64,000 nucleotides of DNA from CADEDH01 sp039201605 (GTDB lineage Bacteria; Actinomycetota; Acidimicrobiia; Acidimicrobiales; SZUA-35), in the NCBI GenBank assembly GCA_039201605.1, contig JBCCRO010000003.1, positions 1-64,000 on the forward strand, in the 5' to 3' direction. Within the stretch, counting starts at the first letter, position 1, and each line of letters begins with the position of its first letter. Shown in pieces: positions 42,212 to 50,414 of the stretch. A model generated the notes under the pieces. The model saw only the letters and a list, made by a program, of their open reading frames with translations. It was not told where the DNA came from and did no database searches. A program made the position numbers and the translations under genes.

Positions 42212-43615
42212 ATGCGACGATCGACCCTCAAGAAACTCGGTACCGGAGGCCTTGTCGCCGCCGGTGCCCTGGCCCTCACGGCCGGTCCGGCGGCGGCCCA
42301 GACGGTCGACCCCTCGGTGCCCGGCGTCTTCGCCGACAACGCCTTCGTCCTGATCTGCGGTGCGCTGGTGGTGTTCATGCAGGCGGGCTTCGCCATGCTC
42401 GAGGCCGGGCTCACCCGGGCCAAGAACGCCGCCCACATGATGTTGAAGAACCTCTTCGACTTCGTGGTCGGCGCCTTCGGCTTCGCCCTCGTCGGCTACC
42501 ACATCGCCTACAACGGCGCCGACTTCGTCGGGTTCAACTGGCTGTGGGGCGGCCCGACCGACGCCGCTCCCGGTGCCCCGAACCTCACCACCGGCGTCCA
42601 CTTCTTCTTCAACATGGGCTTCGCCGCCGCAGCCGCCACCATCGTGTCCGGTGCGGTGGCCGAGCGGGTGAAGCTCAAGGCCTACTTCATCTACGCCGTG
42701 TTCATCTCGACCCTCGTCTACCCCGTCGTGGTGAGCTGGACCTGGGGTGGTGGCTGGCTTTCCGGCCTCAGCACCCCCTTCGTCGACTTCGCCGGCTCCA
42801 CCGTGGTGCACGCCACCGGCGGCATGGCCGCCCTGCTGGGCGCCGCCTTCGCCGGCCCCCGCATCGGCCGCTACGACAAGGACGGCAACTCACTGCCCAT
42901 CCCGGGGCACAACCTGCCGATGGCGATGTTCGGCGTCATCATCCTCGTGGTGGGCTGGTTCGGCTTCAACTCCGGCTCGATGCTGGGCGCCGATCTCCAC
43001 ATCGGCCATGTCGCCGCCCTGACCGCCGTCGCCGGCGCCGCAGGCGGTGTCGGCGCCACCGGCTCCACCTGGCTCTCCCTCCGCACCCCTGACGTGACCC
43101 TGATCGGCAACGGCGTGCTCGGCGGTCTTGTCGGCGTCACCGCCGGCGCCGCCAACCTGTCGGTGATCGGTGCGGTCGTCGTCGGCCTCGCCGCCGGCAT
43201 CATCGCCACCCAGGGAGCGCTGCTGCTCGACCGTCGCCAGATCGACGATCCGGTCGGCGCCGTCCCGGTCCACCTGTTCTGCGGTGTGTGGGGCACCCTG
43301 GCCCTCGGCTTCCTGGCCGACCCCGACGCCGCCCCCGGCGGCGACGGCCCCGCCGGCATCCTGCTCGGCGGCTCGCCGGCCCTGCTCGTCTCCCAGCTGA
43401 TCGGGGTCCTCGCCATCCTGTCGTTCGTTACCCTGACGGTCGGCGTGATGTTCATGGTCACCAACAGCCTCGGTGAGCTGCGGGTCAGCCCGGATCACGA
43501 GGCCGCCGGTCTCGATCTGGCCGAGCACGCCACCCCGGCCTACAACGAGGACGCCGTCGAGTACGGCGGTGACGACGAGCTCGACGAACTGCTGGACGAA
43601 CTGAGCAACGCCTGA
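42212..43615 (+). CDS. amtB: Ammonium transporter (Amt/MEP/Rh family)
   Basis: A 467-residue ammonium channel. A signal peptide (about 1-30, ending AGPAAAQ) precedes eleven membrane helices. The twin pore histidines are visible in STVVHATGGMAALLG and VPVHLFCGVWGTLALG, with the conserved Asp in VDFAGSTV. NMGFAAAAATIVSGAVAERVK and GWFGFNSGS are family signatures. The C-terminal tail is acidic and unlike the usual PII-binding tail (GGDDELDELLDELSNA). No glnK follows; a SHOCT-domain protein takes that place. ATG 42212 has GAGG nine bases upstream. The gene lies between two conservons. Confidence 0.96.
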   Translation: MRRSTLKKLGTGGLVAAGALALTAGPAAAQTVDPSVPGVFADNAFVLICGALVVFMQAGFAMLEAGLTRAKNAAHMMLKNLFDFVVGAFGFALVGYHIAYNGADFVGFNWLWGGPTDAAPGAPNLTTGVHFFFNMGFAAAAATIVSGAVAERVKLKAYFIYAVFISTLVYPVVVSWTWGGGWLSGLSTPFVDFAGSTVVHATGGMAALLGAAFAGPRIGRYDKDGNSLPIPGHNLPMAMFGVIILVVGWFGFNSGSMLGADLHIGHVAALTAVAGAAGGVGATGSTWLSLRTPDVTLIGNGVLGGLVGVTAGAANLSVIGAVVVGLAAGIIATQGALLLDRRQIDDPVGAVPVHLFCGVWGTLALGFLADPDAAPGGDGPAGILLGGSPALLVSQLIGVLAILSFVTLTVGVMFMVTNSLGELRVSPDHEAAGLDLAEHATPAYNEDAVEYGGDDELDELLDELSNA

Positions 43616-43692
43616 TCTCGATCACCTGAGTCGGGGCCGCCTCCGGGCGGCTCCGACCGGTGACGACGATCGTCGTGGAGGACACTGACGCC

Positions 43693-44109
43693 ATGCCCGA
43701 CAGCACCGAGGATCGCCGCCAACGGCACTACGAGCTGTTGAAGAAGTCCCGTGACGCGCTCAGCGCCGAGCAGGCAGCCGAGGCCGCTCCGCCGCCCGAG
43801 TCGGACGAGCCGCCGATCCCACCGGCCGAGGATCGCCGTGAGGGCGATCGTCGTCAGGGTGGCCGGCGCAAGGACGACCTCGGCACCTACATGTACCGAG
43901 GGCGCGAGGTGAAGCGGGGCCTCGGCTCCGCTCCCGGTGCCGGCTCCGGCGCGGCCAAGACCAACTGGGAGCAGTCCAACGAGGACCGCGAGGACAAGAC
44001 CGAGGCGATCAGGAAGGCCCTGGCCAAGCTGAGCCAGCTCCACGCCGAGGGCAAGGTGAGCGACGAGGACTACGAGGAGAAGAAGCAGAAGCTCCTCTCC
44101 CGCCTCTGA
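43693..44109 (+). CDS. SHOCT-domain protein downstream of amt
   Basis: A 138-residue soluble, highly charged protein. The C-terminus is a SHOCT domain (IRKALAKLSQLHAEGKVSDEDYEEKKQKLL, about 108-137), a short helical hairpin often attached to membrane or oligomeric proteins. The middle is an Arg/Asp/Gly-rich low-complexity region (DRREGDRRQGGRRKDD), followed by a small basic segment. ATG 43693 is chosen over GTG 43660. It lies 77 bases after amt on the same strand and may act on the channel in place of PII; that is inference. Confidence 0.7.
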   Translation: MPDSTEDRRQRHYELLKKSRDALSAEQAAEAAPPPESDEPPIPPAEDRREGDRRQGGRRKDDLGTYMYRGREVKRGLGSAPGAGSGAAKTNWEQSNEDREDKTEAIRKALAKLSQLHAEGKVSDEDYEEKKQKLLSRL

Positions 44110-44214
44110 TCCCGCCGGGCCGGTCCCCGGTTGGTCGGCCCGCAGCAAGCCGGGCCCGCCCCCAGAACGCCAGGCACCACGCATCGCCCCAGGCACAACA
44201 CACGCACAACGCAG

Positions 44215-44244
44215 AACGGCCCGCCCCCGAAGGGGCGGGCCGTT
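44215..44244. terminator. Bidirectional terminator hairpin
   Basis: A perfect 13-bp stem, AACGGCCCGCCCC (44215-44227) and GGGGCGGGCCGTT (44232-44244), with tetraloop CGAA. It sits between the convergent SHOCT gene and the GGDEF/EAL gene. The terminal AA/TT pairs give a short A/U edge on both strands. Confidence 0.8.
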
Positions 44245-44271
44245 CGTGGTACCCGGGTGGAGGCGGTGCGG

Positions 44272-45615
44272 CTACTGGGGGAAGGTGAACACCGGCGGCA
44301 CGTCGCTCACGTCGTCGGTCTGAGCCCCGAAGAAGATGCCCTGGCCGATGTTGCAGCCGAGCTGCTTGAGCACCCGCATCTGCTCCTCGGTCTCGACGTT
44401 CTGCGCCGTGCACTCGAGCTCGAGCGTGTTGGCCAGGTGGATCAGGCTCTCGACAACACCCTTGGCCCGGGGGTTGTTCGTCATCTGCCGGATCAGGGTG
44501 CCCTGGAGCTTCACCGAGTCGAACGGCAGCTGCTCCATCAACGGCAGGTTGGCGGCCCCGATGCCGAAGTCGCCGACGGCGACCCGGGCCCCGTGGGCCA
44601 CGAGGTCGGTGAGGACGGGAAAGATGTCTCGCCCGTCGACCTCGCTCGGCACCGGTGACAGCTCGAGACCGATCGTGATGCGGGGGTCGAGATCGATGGC
44701 CGCCCGAATGGCCTCGGCGAAGTCGGGATGGCGCACCTCGTCGTCGCGGAAGTTGATCCACAGCGTGAGCGGCGGGGCGTCGGAGCGCCGCTCCCACGCA
44801 CCGACCGCACCCAGGCCTCGGGCCATCACCTGGCGGCTCAGGTAGTGCAGCACACCGAGCTCGGCCGACATCGGGATGAACTCCAGCGGCGGGATCTGGG
44901 CACCCCCCTCGGGCCGGAGACGGGCGAACGCCTCGAAGGCGACGAGCCGACCGGTCTCGAAGTCGTAGGCCGGCTGCAGGTCGCAGGTGATCTGATGCGA
45001 GCGAACGGCGTCGTGCAGGAGGTCCTCCCGCTTGGTCCGGCGCTTGAGCCGGGTGCGCTGATACGGGTGGAACATCGACACCGGCGACTTGGCCGGGTCG
45101 GCCTCGGCGAAGGCCAGGCGGGACGCCTCGAGCAGCTGCTCGACGTCGCCGTTCTCCTGGTCGAGCACGGCGGCGCCGACCATGGGCGACAGGTGGTGCG
45201 GGATGCCGTTGAGCTGGATCGGCTTGACCAGGGCGTTGCGCAGCGCCGTGGCCAGCTCGTCGCCGTCGGCCCGCCGCTTCATGCCGGACAGCAACACGAC
45301 CGCCTCACTCGGTGACAGGACGGCGATCTTGATGTCGTCGTGGACTCCGACCAGCCGATCGAGCACCTCCTGAGGGAGCTGATGGGCCCGGGCCGCATCC
45401 TGCGTCGTCCCCGGGAGCGGCTTGTAGGCCAGCTTCACCAGGAGCAGACTCTCGTCCTCGACCTTTGCCACCTCGATGTCGGCGTTGAGCTTGGCGATCA
45501 ACTGCGGGTAGCTGCACGAGGGGCTCGACGACCGGGTGGAGATGTCGCCCTGCCGGAGCCGACGGAGACCGCCTCCGGGACGTATCGGTTCCACGTTCTT
45601 CTGGACGGACGACAT
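44272..45615 (-). CDS. Degenerate GGDEF-EAL protein
   Basis: A 447-residue soluble protein. The N-terminal half (about 30-185) follows a GGDEF fold without its active loop. The C-terminal half (about 205-445) is an EAL domain with several catalytic changes: EAF for EAL, NFRD for the NxS-type site, ELSP for ExTE, GDFGIG for DDFGTG; Lys in SVKLQG is kept but the neighbouring Asp is not; QNVET for EGVE. GCNIGQGIFFG is the usual ending. So it is probably not a phosphodiesterase but a c-di-GMP receptor or docking protein. ATG 45615 has GAGGT six bases upstream. Divergent from conservon 2. Confidence 0.82.
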   Translation of the reverse strand: MSSVQKNVEPIRPGGGLRRLRQGDISTRSSSPSCSYPQLIAKLNADIEVAKVEDESLLLVKLAYKPLPGTTQDAARAHQLPQEVLDRLVGVHDDIKIAVLSPSEAVVLLSGMKRRADGDELATALRNALVKPIQLNGIPHHLSPMVGAAVLDQENGDVEQLLEASRLAFAEADPAKSPVSMFHPYQRTRLKRRTKREDLLHDAVRSHQITCDLQPAYDFETGRLVAFEAFARLRPEGGAQIPPLEFIPMSAELGVLHYLSRQVMARGLGAVGAWERRSDAPPLTLWINFRDDEVRHPDFAEAIRAAIDLDPRITIGLELSPVPSEVDGRDIFPVLTDLVAHGARVAVGDFGIGAANLPLMEQLPFDSVKLQGTLIRQMTNNPRAKGVVESLIHLANTLELECTAQNVETEEQMRVLKQLGCNIGQGIFFGAQTDDVSDVPPVFTFPQ

Positions 45616-45778
45616 AGCTACCTCGCTTGGCTCACTCAGGGACCTGCAGGTGGATCGGCGCGCGGAAGCACGAAGTTGAACCGGATCCGGCACCGACGAC
45701 GGCCTGGGCCGAGCGAACGAGTTCGGTCGTGGCCCCTCAAGACTCAAACCAATCGTCCGATCCACCCTCCATCACCCA

Positions 45779-45800
45779 GAACCCGCGCTCGTACGGGTTC
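45779..45800 (+). promoter_or_regulatory. Hairpin in the leader of the second cvnA
   Basis: GAACCCG (45779-45785), loop CGCTCGTA, CGGGTTC (45794-45800): a perfect 7-bp arm inverted repeat 23 bases upstream of GTG 45824. Like the hairpin at the first cvnA, it lies just before the ribosome site (AAGG at 45813-45816). Confidence 0.45.
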
Positions 45801-45823
45801 GTGAACGATGACAAGGCAAGCCA

Positions 45824-48334
45824 GTGCGAATCAGATCAAAACTCGCCGCTCTTATCGCCGTACCGCTGCTTATTCTCGGAACCATCGCCCTGGTCGGCTT
45901 CCGTAACCAGAGCGCCACCATCGAGGCCGCCGAGGACGCCCGCGACGCCATCGCCATCAACCAGGCGATCGACCGCAGCGTGCTCGCCATCGGGCTCGAG
46001 CGTCTCCTGGTCGAGGGCGCCGACGTCGGGACCTTCGAGGACGTCCAAGGCGACACCAACGCACAGTTGGCGGCGTTGGCCGATCTCGTGGAGTCCGACG
46101 AGACCGCCGCCGAGCAGGCCGCCACCGCCCTGGCCGCCGTGGCCGCCGCTCGGACCGGTGGCGGGCGCGAAGAGCTGAACGAGGGCGTCGACGCCCTCCT
46201 CGCCATCGACATCGACACCGCCGCCGACTACCCCTCGGCCGACGCCTTCGCCGTGGCCCAGGTGAACCACCTGGCGGTGGAGACCATCGACGTCCGGGAG
46301 CGGGCGTGGCTGAACTACCTCGATTCGAACGGCGCCCTGATCGCCTCCGGCGTGCCGCTGGCCACCACCTTCGCCGACGCCGACGGCCGCTTCGACACCC
46401 TGGTGGCGCTCATGGCCGCCGCCGACACCGACCCCCTCGACGACGCCATCTCCTCCGACGAGGCCCGAACCCTGCGCGAGCTCGAGGTGGTGGCCGTCGA
46501 CGACCTGGCCGAGTCCAACGTGTCGGTGCAGTCGGGCGATGCGTTCAACGCCATCATCGCCTTCCGCGACGTGTGGACCAACGCCGTCGAGTGGGAGGGC
46601 ATCGAGGTGACCCAGCTGGTCGCCGACCAGCTGAGCGACGCCGAGTCCTCCCGTTCGCTGTCGTTCCTCATGGTGATCCTCGGCCTGTTCGTGCTGGCCG
46701 CACTGCTCTTCGTGGTCCAGCGTCAGGTGACCACGCCGCTGGAGCACCTCACCTCGTCGGCCGACGAGATCGCCAACCAGAAGCTGCCGTCGCTGATCGA
46801 GATCATGCGCAGCAACACCAGCGACGTGGCCTCGCTGCCCGACGCCGAGCCGATCCCGGTGGAGACCACCGACGAGATCGGCGAGCTGGTGATGGCCTTC
46901 AACAACGTGCAGGTGACCGCCTTCGACCTCGCCCGTGAGCAGGCCGTCGGTCGCCGCAACGTCCAGGACATGTTCGTCAACCTCGGTCGCCGCAACCAGC
47001 AGCTGCTGCAGCGCATCCTGGGCCAGCTCACCCGGCTGGAGCAGGAGGAGGAGGATCCCGACACCCTGCGCGAGCTGTTCGAGCTCGATAACGCCGTCAC
47101 CCGCATGCGCCGCAACGCCGAGAGCCTGGTCGCCCTGGCCGGGGCCCAGACGCCCCGCCAGTGGTCGCAGTCGATCGGTATCGAGAACGCCGTCCGCGGC
47201 GCCTTCGGCGAGGTCGAGGGCTACGAGCGGATCGAGATCACCAGCCTGGGGGACGCCAAGGTCCAGGGCTCGGTGGTCGCCGACGTCACCCACCTCATGG
47301 CCGAGCTGCTGGAGAACGCCCTCAACTTCTCCGACAGCACGTCGCCGGTGTTCGTGTCGGGCCAGCGGGAGGGCGACGAGTACCACATCTCGATCGTCGA
47401 CCAGGGCATCGGCATGACCGCCAACGAGCTCACCGAGTACAACCAGCGCATCACCGACCCGCCCCCGCTGGAGCGGGTGCCGACCAAGTTCCTCGGCCTC
47501 TACGTGGTCGGCCGTCTGGCCGAGCGCCACGACATCCGGGTCCGCCTCGGCGAGGCCCCCAACCGCGGGGTGCTGGCCCGGATCGAGCTGACCCGAGAGC
47601 TGCTCGACCTGGACGACGAACTGCCGCCGCTGCGTCAGTCCTCCGACGAGGGTGACCAGAGCCCGCTCGAAGAGGACCACGACCTCGACGCCGAGCTCCA
47701 GGAGATGATCGCCGAGGATCAGACCGCCGGCGAGGACGACCCCGGCGACGACGATGGAGCTGACCACGACGCCCCGGCTCCGTCCGCCACCGCGGCCCCG
47801 GCCGACGACGGCGCCCTCCCCACCCGCGGCGGCGCCGTGGCCACGGCCGAAGCCGCCACCGAGACGCTGCCCGCCCGAGGCGCAGCGAAGACCGGGGCCG
47901 CCCCCGTACCGGCCGACGACGACGCACTCCCCACCCGAGGCACAGCCAAAGCCAACGCCACACCCACACCCGAAGCCGACACCGACGCACTCCCCACCCG
48001 AGGCACAGCCAAAGCCAAGGCCACACCCACACCCGAAGCCGACACCGACGCACTCCCCACCCGAGGCACAGCCAAGACCGAGCCGGAGGGCGAGGACCTG
48101 CCGACGCGCGGTCGGATCAAGGCCGTTGCCGAAGCAACCGATAGTTCGGGAGCCGAGCAGCGTGGAGGTCTCGACCAGCGTGCCGCCACCGACAACTCGG
48201 AGAAATCGGCCGGCGACTTCTCATCGATGATGTCGGCCCTGAGCACCGGCATCAGCCGGGGAATCACCGAAACGACCAGCAGCGACAGCGGTCGCGAGAA
48301 CGACAGCGACACCGATCAGGAAAGTTCAGACTGA
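45824..48334 (+). CDS. cvnA: Conservon sensor-kinase-like protein CvnA, copy 2, with NIT-like sensor and HAMP
   Basis: An 836-residue CvnA. TM1 (about 7-25) and TM2 (about 284-303) enclose a 250-residue all-helical region with the ERLLVEGADVGTF-type pattern seen in nitrate/nitrite-sensing (NIT) domains. A HAMP linker follows (RQVTTPLEHLTSSADEIAN), then the CvnA helix RMRRNAESLVALAG and a HATPase_c domain (about 480-600): HLMAELLENALNFS, DQGIGMT, LGLYVVGRLAERHDIRV. The tail has five LPTRG and one LPARG motifs in repeats. No phospho-His is evident. GTG 45824 has AAGG seven bases upstream. The stop overlaps the cvnB start by one base. Confidence 0.9.
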   Translation: MRIRSKLAALIAVPLLILGTIALVGFRNQSATIEAAEDARDAIAINQAIDRSVLAIGLERLLVEGADVGTFEDVQGDTNAQLAALADLVESDETAAEQAATALAAVAAARTGGGREELNEGVDALLAIDIDTAADYPSADAFAVAQVNHLAVETIDVRERAWLNYLDSNGALIASGVPLATTFADADGRFDTLVALMAAADTDPLDDAISSDEARTLRELEVVAVDDLAESNVSVQSGDAFNAIIAFRDVWTNAVEWEGIEVTQLVADQLSDAESSRSLSFLMVILGLFVLAALLFVVQRQVTTPLEHLTSSADEIANQKLPSLIEIMRSNTSDVASLPDAEPIPVETTDEIGELVMAFNNVQVTAFDLAREQAVGRRNVQDMFVNLGRRNQQLLQRILGQLTRLEQEEEDPDTLRELFELDNAVTRMRRNAESLVALAGAQTPRQWSQSIGIENAVRGAFGEVEGYERIEITSLGDAKVQGSVVADVTHLMAELLENALNFSDSTSPVFVSGQREGDEYHISIVDQGIGMTANELTEYNQRITDPPPLERVPTKFLGLYVVGRLAERHDIRVRLGEAPNRGVLARIELTRELLDLDDELPPLRQSSDEGDQSPLEEDHDLDAELQEMIAEDQTAGEDDPGDDDGADHDAPAPSATAAPADDGALPTRGGAVATAEAATETLPARGAAKTGAAPVPADDDALPTRGTAKANATPTPEADTDALPTRGTAKAKATPTPEADTDALPTRGTAKTEPEGEDLPTRGRIKAVAEATDSSGAEQRGGLDQRAATDNSEKSAGDFSSMMSALSTGISRGITETTSSDSGRENDSDTDQESSD
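47921..48077 (+). repeat. 63-bp in-frame tandem repeat in cvnA copy 2
   Basis: Two full 63-bp copies (47921-47983, 47984-48046) differ at one codon (AAC versus AAG), and a third copy continues to about 48077. Each encodes 21 residues with one LPTRG motif and the run TPTPEADT. Near identity at the DNA level and unusual codon choice (ACA, CCA, AAA) compared with the GC-rich gene indicate recent expansion. Confidence 0.9.
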
Positions 48335-48747
48335 TGACGACTGATACCGAAGAATTCTCCTTCCTCTTGGACAAGTTCGTTGAGAACACCTTCGGCGTGG
48401 AGGACGCCCTGGCCGTCTCGGCCGACGGCATCCGCCTGGCCGTATCGGACGGACTGCCCGAGGCGATGGCCGACCAGTTCGGTGCCATCACCTCCGGTCT
48501 GGCCAGCCTCACCCTCGGCGCCGCCCGGTGCTTCGCCGAGGACAACGTCCATCGCGTCATCATCGAGATGGACCGCAGCTACCTGCTGATCGTCAACATG
48601 ACCTACGGGTCGGTGCTCGGTGTCGTGGCCCGCAAGGACGCCGACATCGGTCTGGTCGCCTACGAGATGACCCTCTTCGCCGAGCGCGCCGGTCGGGTCC
48701 TCACCCCCGACCTGATCACCGAGCTGAAGAACACCCTGGCGGTCTGA
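48334..48747 (+). CDS. cvnB: Conservon Roadblock/LC7 protein CvnB, copy 2
   Basis: A 137-residue Roadblock/LC7 protein. LLDKFVENTFGVEDALAVSADGI (in part), ITSGLASLTLGAARCF, VIIEMDRSYLLIVNM and DLITELKNTLAV follow the same order as copy 1, and the two are clearly paralogous but divergent, so exchange of partners between the two modules is not certain. The ATG overlaps the cvnA stop by one base (TGATG). Confidence 0.92.
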   Translation: MTTDTEEFSFLLDKFVENTFGVEDALAVSADGIRLAVSDGLPEAMADQFGAITSGLASLTLGAARCFAEDNVHRVIIEMDRSYLLIVNMTYGSVLGVVARKDADIGLVAYEMTLFAERAGRVLTPDLITELKNTLAV

Positions 48748-48763
48748 GGACCGACTGACCGGC

Positions 48764-49126
48764 ATGCCCTCCGACGACTCGCCTGAGATGAGCGACGGGA
48801 TGGACTTCGTCCGTCCCTTCCTCGTCACCGCAGGCCGCACCGAAGCGGACATCGAGGGTCTCATGTTCGAGACCCTCATCGAATCGGTCGGTGACTCCGG
48901 CGACGGGTTGGTCTTCGAACCGGCACGGGTCTTCGAACTCTGCCGGACCGCCACTGGGATCGCTGAAATCTCCGCCCATCTCAACATTCCGATCGCCACC
49001 GTGAAAGTGGTGGTCGGGGATCTCGTGAAAAGTGGCCACGTGCGTGTGTACGCCACGATCGACAATCCCGACGATGCCGACGTTCAGCTCATGAACCGCA
49101 TCATCGCCGGGGTGAGGAACCTCTGA
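48764..49126 (+). CDS. cvnC: Conservon DUF742 protein CvnC, copy 2
   Basis: A 120-residue DUF742 protein: FVRPFLVTAGRTEAD, RVFELCRTATGIAEISAHLN and VKVVVGDLVKSGHVRV match copy 1 in order and spacing. ATG 48764 or ATG 48788 could start it. Sequence similarity to copy 1 is low outside these motifs, showing an old split between the two conservons. cvnD starts one base after the stop. Confidence 0.88.
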   Translation: MPSDDSPEMSDGMDFVRPFLVTAGRTEADIEGLMFETLIESVGDSGDGLVFEPARVFELCRTATGIAEISAHLNIPIATVKVVVGDLVKSGHVRVYATIDNPDDADVQLMNRIIAGVRNL

Positions 49127-49127
49127 C

Positions 49128-49712
49128 ATGACTAAAGCCAAGAAGAAGACCTCAGCCAAGTTCGTCATCGCCGGTGGCTTTGGCGTCGGCAAGACGACGT
49201 TCGTCGGGTCCGTGTCGGAGATCGATCCTCTGCGGACCGAGGCGGCCATGACGACCGCCGGGGCCAAGGTGGACGACGCCTCCAAGGTGTCGACCAAGAC
49301 CACCACCACGGTGGCCATGGACTTCGGTCGCATCACGATCGACGACGACCTGGTGCTGTACATCTTCGGCACTCCGGGTCAGGAACGGTTCGGCTTCATG
49401 TGGGACGACCTGGCCACCGGCGCCCTCGGCGCCGTGGTCCTGGCCGACTCCCGCCGCCTGGCCGACTGCTTCTACGCCGTCGACTACTTCGAGGAGCGCA
49501 ACATCCCCTTCGTGGTCGCCGTCAACCAGTTCGACGGCAAGTCGCCCCACCAACTCGAGGCGATCAAGGACGCACTGCAGCTCCCCGAAGAGGTGCTGGT
49601 GCTCCACTGCGACGCCCGGGACAAGAGCTCGGTGAAGGACGTGCTGCTCGCCCTCTTCGGCGTCATCCTCAACCGGATGAAGGCCGACAAGGAGCAGCTG
49701 ACCGCCAGCTGA
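49128..49712 (+). CDS. cvnD: Conservon MglA-like GTPase CvnD, copy 2
   Basis: A 194-residue GTPase with G1 GGFGVGKTT, TTVAMDFGRI, G3 GTPGQER and G4-like NQFD. The N-terminus is Lys-rich (MTKAKKKTSAK), unlike copy 1, and could bind membrane or RNA. The order cvnABCD is identical in both copies. The gene ends the cluster; the next gene is convergent. Confidence 0.93.
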   Translation: MTKAKKKTSAKFVIAGGFGVGKTTFVGSVSEIDPLRTEAAMTTAGAKVDDASKVSTKTTTTVAMDFGRITIDDDLVLYIFGTPGQERFGFMWDDLATGALGAVVLADSRRLADCFYAVDYFEERNIPFVVAVNQFDGKSPHQLEAIKDALQLPEEVLVLHCDARDKSSVKDVLLALFGVILNRMKADKEQLTAS

Positions 49713-49743
49713 GGGCCCGAGCCGGACCGCAGACCTCTGCCGT

Positions 49744-50412
49744 TCAGCCGCCGGAGCCCATCGGCAACGGCAACAATCGCCGGGTGGACCCCCGGTAGCG
49801 GCGATAGTCGTCGCCGAACTCGTCGATCATCATCTCCTCCTCCCTCGGCGCCCGCACCAGGTAGAGAATGGTGAAGGCGACGAGCCCGCCAAAGCCGGCG
49901 ATGACGTTGTGCAGCAACAGCGGCACCAGGGCGAACACGATGAAGAGCGAGGTGTACATCGGATGCCGCATGCGGCGGTACACACCGTTCGTCACCAGCT
50001 CCTGGTCCTGACGGAGTTCGGTGGTGGCGCTCCAGTTGCGTCCGAGATCCCGGTGGCTGCGCCAGAACAGCCACAGCCCCGGCAGGAGGCCGACCGCCCC
50101 GAGCGCGGTGGCCCAGCCGGGCAGGTCGTAGTCGGCGAAGCCGAACACGCCGGTGAGCAGGTGGACCAACGGCAGCGGTTGGGAGAAGAGGAACACCCCG
50201 CCGAGCAGCCAGTTCTCCAGGCTCCGGTTGGGTCGACTGACGATCTCGTTGTCCTTGGTCTCGGCCGCGTAGGGGGCGCGGATCACCTGCATCGCCGCCG
50301 CCATGGCGATCCAGACCAGCGACCCCCACCCGTTGACATCGACCCGTAGGACGATGCCGACGATGACGGCGAGAATGAGCAACGGCGCGAGAATGCGTGC
50401 CACCCTGTTCAT
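49744..50412 (-). CDS. ICMT/PEMT-family membrane methyltransferase
   Basis: A 222-residue integral membrane protein with four or five helices. The C-terminal motif VTNGVYRRMRHPMYTSL and the later EEEMMIDEFGDDYRRYR are the signatures of isoprenylcysteine carboxyl methyltransferase-like and phospholipid methyltransferase families, which use SAM at the membrane. The bacterial substrate is unknown. AGGAGG about eight bases before ATG 50412 fixes the start. Its ATG is two bases from the divergent TetR start, so the TetR protein probably controls it. Confidence 0.85.
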   Translation of the reverse strand: MNRVARILAPLLILAVIVGIVLRVDVNGWGSLVWIAMAAAMQVIRAPYAAETKDNEIVSRPNRSLENWLLGGVFLFSQPLPLVHLLTGVFGFADYDLPGWATALGAVGLLPGLWLFWRSHRDLGRNWSATTELRQDQELVTNGVYRRMRHPMYTSLFIVFALVPLLLHNVIAGFGGLVAFTILYLVRAPREEEMMIDEFGDDYRRYRGSTRRLLPLPMGSGG

Positions 50413-50414
50413 TG

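Noticed and set aside
47880..48110. LPTRG motifs as sortase LPXTG anchors
   Set aside because: They are internal and repeated, in the cytoplasmic tail, and not followed by a membrane helix; the Thr-Gly order is also not met.
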